Assembly: GCA_964590955.1 (NCBI GenBank)
Contig: CAZPYT010000025.1
Coordinates: 1-13,002 of the forward strand
DNA: 13,002 nt
Direction of reading: 5' to 3'
Source: CAZPYT01 sp964590955
Lineage (GTDB): Bacteria > Patescibacteriota > WWE3 > UBA101185 > UBA10185
Below the pieces are notes generated by a model. That model saw nothing but the letters and a program-made list of their open reading frames with translations, was not told the DNA's origin and searched no databases. Of this stretch, positions 1-6,674 are shown one piece after another. Both the position numbers and the translations under genes were made by a program. Within the stretch, counting starts at the first letter, position 1, and each line of letters begins with the position of its first letter.

Positions 1-62
1 CCGGATTTGCACCGGGACCTTCAGATTATGAGCCTGACGAGGTACTATTCCTCCATCCCGCT
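1..62 (-). tRNA. tRNA-Met (CAU), initiator-type, 3' end cut off by the window
   Basis: Read on the minus strand, this folds as a tRNA: 5' acceptor strand AGCGGGA, U8, D stem GAGG/CCTC, anticodon stem TCAGG/TCTGA around the loop CTCATAA (anticodon CAT at 32-30), variable loop AGGT, T stem CCCGG/CCGG. The last T-stem base and the 3' acceptor strand lie beyond base 1. The A11:U24 pair and the AGGT variable loop point to the initiator rather than elongator Met or Ile2. Oddities: the anticodon stem lacks the three consecutive G:C pairs typical of initiators (it has A:U, G:C, G:U), the D loop is only AATAGTA without the usual GG, and the T loop is TGCAAAT instead of TTCAAAT. It may be a divergent functional initiator or a decaying copy. 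A promoter (153-181) and a long hairpin (75-136) lie just upstream. Confidence 0.8.
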
Positions 63-74
63 ATAAAAACTCCT

Positions 75-136
75 CAGATTTTCTTGTTTGGCAAAGGAAA
101 CCATGTTTCCATTTGCCATTACAAACAGAAAATCTG
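75..136. repeat. Long imperfect hairpin between promoter and tRNA-Met
   Basis: Bases 75-84 pair perfectly with 127-136, 86-89 with 123-126, 90-95 with 112-117 and 96-101 with 105-110, giving about 26 base pairs with small bulges and a 3-base loop. It lies inside the predicted tRNA-Met transcript, between the promoter at 153-181 and the tRNA. On the minus strand it is followed by AGGAG and then five T residues, so it could act as an imperfect terminator or attenuator, as an RNase III-type processing site in the tRNA leader, or be a small palindromic element. No coding role is visible. Confidence 0.7.
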
Positions 137-152
137 CTCCATATGCACACGT

Positions 153-181
153 AATTTAACAGAACTTTGCGATTTTGTCAA
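153..181 (-). promoter_or_regulatory. Promoter for tRNA-Met
   Basis: On the minus strand a perfect -35 TTGACA (181-176) is followed, after exactly 17 bases, by TAAATT (158-153; 4 of 6 match to TATAAT). Transcription would start near 146 and run through the hairpin at 75-136 into the tRNA. It lies just downstream of the ftsB stop codon, so the tRNA has a promoter separate from ftsB. Confidence 0.6.
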
Positions 182-199
182 AGTTAATTCCCTATTTTA

Positions 200-583
200 T
201 CAATGAAAAACTAAGGTCAACCACTGACTCAAAGTATCATTACTTCCTTCGGCAAGATGGGTTTTTAAAGATACATCATTTAAAGTTTTGTCATTTGCGC
301 TCGTATTTTTCAGTTCGTCGGGTATCACATATACTTTCTCTCCAGGCTTAATCAAACTCAACTCGTTGCGCGCTTTTTCCTCGATATATTCATCAGTTTG
401 CTTATAGGTAACACTCTCCTCTAAGGAGCTTTTTTCATCTTTCAAACCAGCAATCTCTTGACTAAGATCGTCTAATCTCTTACTATTGTCAATGATCTCA
501 AGTGCGGTCCTCGTAAAGTTAACGCTGGCAAGCACAAAGAGAATTGACAAAAGTATATATTTCACGTGAGCAGGAATCATCAT
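200..583 (-). CDS. FtsB/DivIC-family cell division protein (septum formation initiator)
   Basis: The 127-residue product has the classic FtsB/DivIC layout: a short cytoplasmic start, one membrane segment (about residues 8-25), a coiled coil (about 33-62), then the conserved block ARNELSLIKPGEKVYVIP (71-88). Proteins of this family join FtsL and FtsQ/DivIB in the divisome and help activate septal peptidoglycan synthesis. The tail after residue 90 is polar and ends in a Trp/Phe-containing segment. Two adjacent ATG codons (583 and 580) could serve as start. There is no Shine-Dalgarno, and a -10 box ends 7 bases before the first ATG, which predicts a leaderless message. The gene is divergent from the recombinase pseudogene. 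The family call is firm; FtsB versus DivIC cannot be decided from sequence alone. Confidence 0.88.
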   Translation of the reverse strand: MMIPAHVKYILLSILFVLASVNFTRTALEIIDNSKRLDDLSQEIAGLKDEKSSLEESVTYKQTDEYIEEKARNELSLIKPGEKVYVIPDELKNTSANDKTLNDVSLKTHLAEGSNDTLSQWLTLVFH

Positions 584-590
584 AACTTAG

Positions 591-619
591 ATTCTAAAGT
601 AAGATTTGACATGATTCAA
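591..619 (-). promoter_or_regulatory. ftsB promoter, leaderless geometry
   Basis: On the minus strand TTGAAT (619-614, 4 of 6 to TTGACA), a 17-base spacer and TAGAAT (596-591, 5 of 6 to TATAAT) end 7 bases before the ATG at 583. Transcription would start at or next to the A of the start codon, so the mRNA would have essentially no 5' UTR. Confidence 0.5.
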
Positions 620-635
620 ACAACGTGCTATTCTA

Positions 636-660
636 CCCTATAGGGATAGTACCCTATAAT
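636..660 (+). promoter_or_regulatory. Palindrome and -10 box before the recombinase pseudogene
   Basis: A 10-base perfect palindrome, CCCTATAGGG (636-645), is followed by a second CCCTATA that runs into a perfect TATAAT (655-660). No good -35 is present at 16-18 bases. The TATAAT is about 25 bases before the ATG at 685 and could drive the recombinase relic. The palindrome, centred between two divergent promoters, could be an operator, but nothing else supports this. Confidence 0.3.
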
Positions 661-684
661 TATTGCCCAGGAAATAATAAATAT

Positions 685-1560
685 ATGATAGAACTAAAAA
701 CTGCGCATAAAAACTTTATAGAACATTTAGGAGGCCTTGGAAGATCAGGTTCTACTCTTATTGCTTATGGCAAAGACATTGAGCAATTGGTTGAATTCTT
801 AGAAAGAAACGGTTTACAAAAAGTTCACGAAATTGAACTCGCTCACTTGGAAAACTTTATGTCAAAGTTGGCAAATGAAGAATATACTCCGAAATCAATC
901 TCAAGAAAAACAAATTCCACTAAAACTTTTTTCAGATACCTTATTGAAAAAGAACACATTGAAGTAAATGTTGCGGATGATCTAAAACATCCAAAGGTTG
1001 CAATTAAAGCTCCAAGAATTTTATCAAAACTTGAATACAGAGCACTTAGAGATGCTGCAAAAAGTGACAGACGAACATATGCCATAATTGAAACACTTCT
1101 TCAAACAGGTATAACTATATCTGAATTGGCTGATATGAAAGTCGCAGATATGAAACTTGATTCTGAACCGAAGCAATTATACATTCCTGCAAAAAACAGC
1201 AGACCGGCAAGAACAGTACCATTAAATAGTGCTGTTGTTGAAGCAATTAAAGAATATATGGAACATGACAGAGCCAAAGTTGAAGGTGCTACCCACGTGT
1301 TTATAACAAAATCAGGCAATGAGATGTTGATTAGAAATATCATATCAACCATTCAAATATTTTACGAGCTCGCAGGTGTATAAAACGCAAAAGTTAATGA
1401 ATAAAGACATACTTTTGTGGCACATCACTTAAAAAATGGAACAAGCTTGATTCATGTCTCAAAAATTGCAGGACATATGAGAATATCTACCACAGAAAGA
1501 TATTTGCAATATATTGAAAGAGATACTGAAGACGAAAAAGCTGAGCTTGGTGTCCTATAA
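685..1560 (+). pseudogene. XerC/XerD-like tyrosine recombinase, broken by two in-frame TAA codons
   Basis: The reading frame from the ATG at 685 encodes an N-terminal SAM-like core-binding domain (about residues 1-100) and the start of a tyrosine recombinase catalytic domain, including the box LLQTGITISEL and the beta-hairpin ending TVPL. It hits TAA at 1381-1383 and again at 1402-1404, yet the same frame continues with unmistakable catalytic C-terminal sequence: RHTFVAHHL, then IAGHMRISTTERYLQY with box-III His and the likely nucleophilic Tyr, ending at 1560. The arginine expected in box I (usually GLRISEL) is Thr at residue 144. Two stops with no frameshift, plus loss of a catalytic Arg, indicate a recently inactivated gene. 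Only AGGA at 669-672, 12 bases upstream, resembles a ribosome site; an earlier GTG at 625 is less likely. Homologues resolve chromosome dimers or integrate mobile DNA. A truncated 232-residue product could still be made. Confidence 0.82.
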
Positions 1561-1629
1561 ATTTGTAAGCGGACAAATAACCATAAATTTACCAGGATTT
1601 GTAACTTCAATTGAGGATGTTCTTTTTAG

Positions 1630-2259
1630 CTATTGATCTTCAAATGCACTAAATGATTTGGCAACTTTCAGAAAAGCCCTTTCTGAAGCTGTTTGTATTT
1701 CAATGTTCTCACTAGTTGTTTTTAGCATAATTGTCCACGTTTCAGGAAACTTCTCAGCAGTTGCTTGCCACAAAATATAATATTCACCACCTGTACAATT
1801 GTCGTTCATTTTTGACTCCTGTTTAGCATACTTAACAATAATGTTAGTTTTAAAATTCTGCGAAGTAACTTCTGAAGTGCACTCGTTTTCATACAGTTCA
1901 GCCCCGTTTTGTAATGTCATTACCTCGCCAAAGGGCAACTTCAATTTTATAGTCCAGCGTTCATTGTTACTACTGAAACTGATGCTTCCGTCGTAGGGCG
2001 AAACACCTTCAGGAAGTTCAAAAATAAAGCCCAGATTCTTACTCTGTACTTTTCCTTCTGCATAAGTGATATCTGTTGGAAAATACTTTCTAGCATCTCC
2101 ATTTTTGTCATCATTGGGAACGAGTGCTTGCTTTTCCAAAGTCACTGGAAAATTACGTTCGTTCAATAAAATTTTCAGATTCTTTCTCAAATAGATAATC
2201 GTAGCTAGTACACCAGAGAAAATTATTATAATGAGTATATATGGCGTTTTCTTGCTCAT
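1630..2259 (-). CDS. Exported one-TM protein of unknown function
   Basis: I do not recognise this 209-residue protein. It starts with MSKKTPY and a single hydrophobic segment (about residues 7-24) followed by positive charge, so it is probably membrane-anchored with the rest outside the cytoplasm. The remainder is polar and looks beta-rich, with only two cysteines (in NECTSE and NDNCTGG) that could form one disulfide. The ATG at 2259 is chosen over the TTG two codons upstream, because TAATAT ends 6 bases before it and no Shine-Dalgarno is visible, the same leaderless layout as ftsB. It converges on the recombinase pseudogene, and no terminator is evident in the 69 bases between them. Its TM-plus-soluble-domain plan resembles the proteins at 5122-5649 and 5852-6508, but I see no sequence similarity. 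Confidence 0.75.
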   Translation of the reverse strand: MSKKTPYILIIIIFSGVLATIIYLRKNLKILLNERNFPVTLEKQALVPNDDKNGDARKYFPTDITYAEGKVQSKNLGFIFELPEGVSPYDGSISFSSNNERWTIKLKLPFGEVMTLQNGAELYENECTSEVTSQNFKTNIIVKYAKQESKMNDNCTGGEYYILWQATAEKFPETWTIMLKTTSENIEIQTASERAFLKVAKSFSAFEDQ

Positions 2260-2265
2260 ATACAA

Positions 2266-2271
2266 ATATTA
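2266..2271 (-). promoter_or_regulatory. -10 box directly upstream of the gene at 1630-2259
   Basis: TAATAT on the minus strand ends 6 bases before the ATG at 2259, which would place the transcription start on the start codon. The -35 at 17 bases (TTTAAT, 2294-2289) matches only weakly, so this call depends mostly on the position shared with other genes here. Confidence 0.35.
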
Positions 2272-2507
2272 CATGAAAATTTAACTTTATTAAACAAGTG
2301 CGTTCTTATGATATTTATAGAATTAATTGCGACATCACTTTAGAACAGCTCTCCGCCCCCCAGTTTGAGTTTGAAATAAACAGCTAGTGAAATATTATAT
2401 ACGCACACCAAGAAATGAAAGAGAAACGATCCTTTTGTATTTTTCTAAAAGTATTAGTTATAGAAAATTGATAAGCAATAGTAGTAAACAATTATTTTTA
2501 CAACGGG

Positions 2508-2568
2508 CATAAACTACTACCGGCTTTCGCAGGTGGTTTTGTGCTCTGCAAAGCCCAACTTCGTTGGG
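2508..2568. repeat. Cluster of short hairpins in a GC-rich island
   Basis: Within about 60 bases three inverted repeats occur: ACTACC pairs with GGTGGT (one G:U) around a GGCTTTCGCA loop (about 2515-2536), GCTCTGCAAAGC gives a small stem, and CCCAAC-TTC-GTTGGG (2554-2568) is a perfect 6-bp stem with a 3-base loop. GC content is clearly above the flanks. Such structures occur at ends of IS200/IS605-like elements, in REP sequences and in small RNAs; nothing here decides among these. Confidence 0.4.
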
Positions 2569-2746
2569 ATAATTACATATACTAGCTTACACAACTAATT
2601 TTAGGTAACAGAATTATAAATTTTTAAATATAAGCATATATCCTCTGTGACAAGAGATGAGCCATATCGTTCTTTGGAAAAAAAGTTGCTAATGAAAATT
2701 AAACAGATTTGAAAAGAAGTTCTGTATCAAAGCGAATTAGTTTTGA

Positions 2747-2845
2747 ATCATAGCAATACAAGATTTAAAAGCAATGGAAGCAGAATTTACCAAAAGACCA
2801 AGAAAAAGCCTTAGATATTGGATACCTGATGATATTAATTTTATG
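2747..2845 (+). pseudogene. Possible remnant of a DDE transposase C terminus
   Basis: An open segment with no plausible start codon of its own (TGA at 2744-2746 precedes it) translates to sequence containing EFTKRPRKSLRYWIPDDI. This matches the shape of the C-terminal motif of integrase-core transposases of the IS3, IS30 and IS481 type, in which an R-P-(R/H)-K/Q-x-L-x-Y-x-x-P-x-(D/E) block closes the catalytic domain. No upstream DDE domain and no terminal inverted repeats are visible, so at most a fragment survives. The similarity is short and could be chance. Confidence 0.3.
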
Positions 2846-2885
2846 GGTTTTTCTTTTTTTATCTCATCCTTAAATTCACATGTTA

Positions 2886-2914
2886 TTTTCAAGTTTCCTC
2901 ACATTGTATATCAT
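2886..2914 (+). promoter_or_regulatory. Promoter of the Cys-rich exported protein, leaderless geometry
   Basis: TTTTCA (2886-2891, 4 of 6), a 17-base spacer and TATCAT (2909-2914, 5 of 6) end 7 bases before the ATG at 2922. There is no Shine-Dalgarno. The arrangement repeats that of ftsB and supports 2922 as the start, because the ATG at 2880 would then lie upstream of the transcript. Confidence 0.45.
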
Positions 2915-2921
2915 TATTAAT

Positions 2922-5111
2922 ATGATGAATATAAAAACTATAGTTATGTTTAACATTTTTGCCCTTCTTTTGATTCTAACCTCAAGACTAAATATCACAT
3001 ATGGTGAACGATATACTTGTGGAGTTGATGCAGAGTGCATGCCTAATAGCTATGCCGGAGAATATTGCTGTCAAGATGACCAAATGATTTGCACAGGATC
3101 AGGATGCCCCTCATGGGCATGCTTGAAATCGGGTTGTTTCCTAGCGTCAAGAGCTGCATATCCGGGGTACCAATGCTTACAAAAAACTTGCCCCTGCATG
3201 GTTGAGACCTGTGACAGTTATAGTAACGGTGACTGTATAGAGTGGGATTGGAGATGTTGTCTAGTGTGGAATGGAGTATGCCAGGATGGCTGCTGGATCT
3301 GCGTGGACTATGAACAGGTCTGTGACTCATGGGTTTGTGATGTCTACTACACTACAACCCCACCATGCACAAACACATACTGCAGTGAGGCATCGTGGGT
3401 TACAGGTGGTACTTGTAGCTGGTGTCCTGAAATACCTGAAGAGCCTCCGGTCACATGCACATCTGTTCCCTCAGCACCTATAGCGTTAATTTCTCCTGCA
3501 AATGGCAGCACACTGGATAACGTAAACAACATACCATTTACATGGAGTGGACCTGCCGATTGGGGCGGGTGCACGGGCACCCCTACATATACTTTCAGGT
3601 ATCAATTAGACGATGACGCTGCGTTTGGTTCAATGCAGGTAAATACTAATACACTTGCCAGTACGCTATTGGTAAGCGGAAGCACATATCGACAAACGGT
3701 CGATGTATCAAATGTGGCTAATTTTCCCTATAACACGAATTATAAATGGAGGGTTAGTGCTTGTAATGATATTGGCTGCGGACCAAGTACATCTGCATGG
3801 AACTTCAATCTGACATGTGGTCGAGCACCAAGTCAGACGACACTGACATATCCTGCGAATAATGCCACCAATATACCCATTTCTACTGTAAGTTTGCAAT
3901 GGAATGCACCTGCGGATTGGGGTGTAACTTGCAAGTCACCCAACAACAGAACATATACAGTAAAGTCTGCGATAAAAATCGGGGCTACATGCCCTGTACC
4001 AGGGGCATCCTACGCGACTGTACCAGGATGTTCAAGTCAGCCTTCTGCTGATACAGACTGTACATTAAATGTTATTAGAGATACATCATACTGTTGGTAT
4101 GTTGAGGCGAACAATGGATCAGTATCACCCCAATACATAACCCCATCTCCTGTGTATGAGTTTAAGACAGAGGATCCCCTGCTCTACCAAAACTGGGTAA
4201 CAACATTATTAGGTGATTTTTATTCCGGAGGTATAACGATACAGTTTCCTTCACAGGATTCATATGTAGCACCGTGGAATCCACCTCATGTATCCTATGA
4301 GAGAGATCCGGCAGCAGCTGACACAGTGAATGTAAGTACGGTATCAAGCGGGGATATAACAATATATACGGATAATACAAATGCATCATACAAGCCTGCA
4401 TCACAATCAGGGCTGTGGGTAGATAATGCCAACTATAAGAAGGTATGGCCCAGCAGCTACAACAGGGAATATGCACCCACAGAGGCGATAGAATTACCAT
4501 TACCCGGTAGTACGTGTGCTACAATATTTACCGCTGATCCCAAGTTAGATCCGTTTAAAGTATATAAAGGTGGCGCTGATTGTATAGAGACAGCTATAGG
4601 TGCGGTAGCCAGTGCGCCTGATGGTTATGAGTTAGCCACTGATGGATATGCTGTAGTTTTTGTGGAGCCTGAGGGTGACAACGAAGTAGAAATTGACAGT
4701 GCATTTACAACAACAAATGACAATTACCGAGTGATATTTGCAGCTGTTCAGGGTGTAAATGTATTTATTAACCGTTCTTTAAGTTTGGCGGCAGATCCGA
4801 CTTTTGCCTCTAATCCTTTGATAGAGGCAGCATTTATTGTCAATGGGACACTTGAATTTGATGGTGTACAAGGAGATGCTACACCTGATCCAATAAATAA
4901 TCCTGATAGCAGTATATTGGTAGAAGGACCGATTGTAGCAAAAAGTGCGGTATTTAACCGAAACAGAGGTCCAACAAATCAATACCCATCCGAATTGATA
5001 AAGTACAATCCTAACTATATATATAATCTTACAGAGCAGGAGCGAGCTTCGTTGAAAAGCAATGGTTCAGGTCTTTTTGTATTAGATGTTGATTGGGTTA
5101 GCGAAGAATAA
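2922..5111 (+). CDS. Large exported protein: Cys-rich domain, two Fn3-like modules, novel C-terminal domain
   Basis: From the ATG at 2922 (2925 also possible) the product is 729 residues; upstream ATG 2880 would add 14. It begins with a signal peptide (hydrophobic core FNIFALLLIL) probably cut near TYG-ER. The next 150 residues carry 25 cysteines, including CC pairs and CPC, and must be disulfide-rich outside the cell. Two modules follow that share a pattern of SPANGST or YPANNAT, a W near the end of the first strand, and PADWG; each is about 110 residues, resembles fibronectin type III and contains further cysteines. The last 300 residues lack a TM anchor; the closing segment (SELIKYNPNYIYNL) resembles, from memory, the ends of other large exported CPR proteins. 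Surface attachment, adhesion or pilus-like function is an inference from architecture. The gene is followed 10 bases later by a small TM protein, probably in the same transcript. Confidence 0.85.
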   Translation: MMNIKTIVMFNIFALLLILTSRLNITYGERYTCGVDAECMPNSYAGEYCCQDDQMICTGSGCPSWACLKSGCFLASRAAYPGYQCLQKTCPCMVETCDSYSNGDCIEWDWRCCLVWNGVCQDGCWICVDYEQVCDSWVCDVYYTTTPPCTNTYCSEASWVTGGTCSWCPEIPEEPPVTCTSVPSAPIALISPANGSTLDNVNNIPFTWSGPADWGGCTGTPTYTFRYQLDDDAAFGSMQVNTNTLASTLLVSGSTYRQTVDVSNVANFPYNTNYKWRVSACNDIGCGPSTSAWNFNLTCGRAPSQTTLTYPANNATNIPISTVSLQWNAPADWGVTCKSPNNRTYTVKSAIKIGATCPVPGASYATVPGCSSQPSADTDCTLNVIRDTSYCWYVEANNGSVSPQYITPSPVYEFKTEDPLLYQNWVTTLLGDFYSGGITIQFPSQDSYVAPWNPPHVSYERDPAAADTVNVSTVSSGDITIYTDNTNASYKPASQSGLWVDNANYKKVWPSSYNREYAPTEAIELPLPGSTCATIFTADPKLDPFKVYKGGADCIETAIGAVASAPDGYELATDGYAVVFVEPEGDNEVEIDSAFTTTNDNYRVIFAAVQGVNVFINRSLSLAADPTFASNPLIEAAFIVNGTLEFDGVQGDATPDPINNPDSSILVEGPIVAKSAVFNRNRGPTNQYPSELIKYNPNYIYNLTEQERASLKSNGSGLFVLDVDWVSEE

Positions 5112-5121
5112 CGGTATCAAT

Positions 5122-5649
5122 ATGTTGTTAGATAAAAGATATTTAAAAATGTTCATTTTAGTAATAGCCTCAATTATTGCAGCGGTGCTTTATTATTTAT
5201 CTCCGCGTTTTTTTACTACTGATGACAAAAGTGTAAATTCTGAAAGTTTCACACTAGTAGATGCAGCATTGCCTAATACTGTAACTACCGATCTGTACAG
5301 TATCTTTAGTTCAGCAAATGCAGAATATTATTGGAATAATTGGGATTATGAAAAAAACCTAATTCAACTAACAGCAGTTAAGAAAGGCGTAGACGGCGCG
5401 ACGTTAACAGTAAAAGTTGATTTACCAAAGGAAATAGCTATATCAGAAAAATATATTCCAACACAAATAACCTGTGAAAAAGAAAACACCTATCTACTCT
5501 CAAGGGTAAATTCCTTACAAAATATCATAGAACAAAACTTTAATTTGATGGATAAAGTAGAATCGGGACAAACCTTGTATTCGTACTGTATAGATAAAGA
5601 GTGCTTGACTATAGGTAAGGTATGTATATTAATCTCAAAAAACAATTAG
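5122..5649 (+). CDS. Small one-TM protein co-transcribed with the Cys-rich exported protein
   Basis: This is an unrecognised protein of 175 residues. It has a short basic N terminus, one membrane segment (about residues 10-27) and an exposed domain with four cysteines (ITCEKE, YCIDKEC, KVCIL) that may form disulfides. The ATG at 5122 leaves 10 bases after the stop of the large exported protein; an ATG at 5086 would overlap that gene by 26 bases and another lies at 5149. No promoter is seen between the two genes, so they are likely one operon, and the small protein may anchor or help export its partner (inference from adjacency only). No clear terminator follows. Confidence 0.75.
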   Translation: MLLDKRYLKMFILVIASIIAAVLYYLSPRFFTTDDKSVNSESFTLVDAALPNTVTTDLYSIFSSANAEYYWNNWDYEKNLIQLTAVKKGVDGATLTVKVDLPKEIAISEKYIPTQITCEKENTYLLSRVNSLQNIIEQNFNLMDKVESGQTLYSYCIDKECLTIGKVCILISKNN

Positions 5650-5797
5650 TGAAAAACATCATATATTCTCTTTAAGTATGATCTGATTTTGATGTATCTT
5701 GTACCCTAATTTATTGTACATGTATAAATTATATCACAAATATAGACCTATAATTGCTTTTATTCACATTTTATAGTATAGGTAAGTTAGTACAGTA

Positions 5798-5826
5798 TTG
5801 TAACAACAAACAACAAATCCTAATAT
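5798..5826 (+). promoter_or_regulatory. Promoter of the gene at 5852-6508
   Basis: TTGTAA (5798-5803, 4 of 6), a 17-base spacer and TAATAT (5821-5826, 4 of 6) predict a start near 5833, giving a short leader with an AAGGAG Shine-Dalgarno. A second candidate, TTGTAC (5699-5704), 18 bases, TATAAA (5723-5728), lies about 100 bases upstream. Confidence 0.4.
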
Positions 5827-5851
5827 TAAGGGTTTGCAGAAAGGAGACTGC

Positions 5852-6508
5852 ATGAACACCCATTCTGTACCTCAAAGCAGGCTTCAAGTTTATATGATGC
5901 TTGTGGCACTTTTATTTTTAATAGGGGTAAGCGTAATAATGGTAACGGGCGCTGAGTCTGTTGCTTCATTTAATATAATGAAGCATCCTCTTTTGGAAGT
6001 TGCGCTTGCAACTGAGGTAAAGTCTTCAGAGGTTCTAGTACCAACCAGCATACCTACGTCTACGAAGACATTGATCCCAACCAAAACGACGGTTCCGATT
6101 CAAACTCCGGAATTAATGTTTGCCAACATTGGTAATAAGTACAGCTGGCAACACAAAGTTCTGGTATATGATGCATTTGCCATGATGTCAGCGGATCAGT
6201 GGAGATACTTTAAGGGAAACTATAAAAACCACTGGTTCTGGCAGCACTTCAAGAATGAGATAACTTTACAGGCAATTTCTACGATTGATGGAGGCACTGC
6301 GCTAAAGTTTGACAAAGGCAGTACTGATAAAATACTGAAAATCCTCTATGAAGTTGACCCTCGCGAGCTATGTGCATTCGTTTACGAGAGATTCAGCATA
6401 GTAGGGTTTAGAGATTTGACAGTAGATGAAACTGAAAAATTTCTAACCGATGAGTTGGGGTCACCTGCGCCATTACCCTATTGCGAAGTGTTTAATCCAG
6501 AACGTTAG
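5852..6508 (+). CDS. One-TM exported protein with Thr/Pro-rich linker, unknown function
   Basis: I do not recognise this protein of 218 residues. After a short N terminus it has one strong membrane segment (about residues 12-32), then a Thr/Ser/Pro-rich linker (about 57-84), then a folded-looking domain rich in aromatic residues (WQHK, WRYFKGNYKNHWFWQHF) with only two cysteines. The topology suggests a domain displayed outside the membrane on a flexible stalk. The ATG at 5852 is preceded by AAGGAG at ideal spacing, one of the clearest ribosome sites in the window, which rules out the in-frame TTG at 5834. It forms its own transcription unit with a promoter at 5798-5826 and an intrinsic terminator at 6529-6563. 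Confidence 0.8.
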   Translation: MNTHSVPQSRLQVYMMLVALLFLIGVSVIMVTGAESVASFNIMKHPLLEVALATEVKSSEVLVPTSIPTSTKTLIPTKTTVPIQTPELMFANIGNKYSWQHKVLVYDAFAMMSADQWRYFKGNYKNHWFWQHFKNEITLQAISTIDGGTALKFDKGSTDKILKILYEVDPRELCAFVYERFSIVGFRDLTVDETEKFLTDELGSPAPLPYCEVFNPER

Positions 6509-6528
6509 TTAGGAGAAGAAAACATGTA

Positions 6529-6563
6529 AAAACGGTAGAAAAAATAAATATTCTGCCGTTTTT
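6529..6563 (+). terminator. Intrinsic terminator after the gene at 5852-6508
   Basis: AAAACGGTAGAA (6529-6540) pairs with TTCTGCCGTTTT (6551-6562) over 12 positions with one G:U, around a 10-base A-rich loop, and the stem ends in a run of five T. The A-rich 5' side means it could also act on the opposite strand. Confidence 0.8.
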
Positions 6564-6674
6564 GCATTTCTATAGATTGAAAAAGTGAAGTTTTCCTCAC
6601 ATAACTTTACTAAACATTTTTATACAAGTCTTACATCCTAAACCGTTTCTCACTATAGAAAATGAGTATGCATT

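Larger units (their letters stand above)
2280..2885. other. 600-base stretch without an intact gene
   Basis: This AT-rich stretch separates the divergent genes at 1630-2259 and 2922-5111. Frames on both strands are short and full of stops. Two items stand out and are listed separately: a GC-richer hairpin cluster at 2508-2568, and a short open segment at 2747-2845 whose translation resembles a transposase C terminus. A C-run (CCCCCC) near 2355-2361 is also unusual for the region. The promoter of the next gene begins at 2886. The content looks like the residue of an insertion and decay event. Confidence 0.5.

Noticed and set aside
625..684. GTG start 20 codons upstream for the recombinase frame
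   Set aside because: It would overlap the TATAAT at 655-660 and the added residues do not look like the family; the ATG at 685 starts with typical sequence.
1381..1404. TAA read as a sense codon in this genome
   Set aside because: Intact neighbouring genes such as sufB, sufC and sufU end in TAA at the expected family length, so reassignment is not supported.
2554..2568. Integron attC-like core (GCCCAAC...GTTGGGA)
   Set aside because: The two core sites are only three bases apart, far too close for an attC, and no integrase or cassette array is present.
2880..2921. Upstream ATG for the Cys-rich protein
   Set aside because: It would put 14 extra residues before an already complete signal peptide, and the likely promoter lies at 2886-2914, downstream of this ATG.
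5086..5121. Upstream ATG giving an overlap with the large exported protein
   Set aside because: No ribosome site, and the extra residues merely retranslate the end of the upstream gene in another frame; 5122 gives a clean 10-base spacing.
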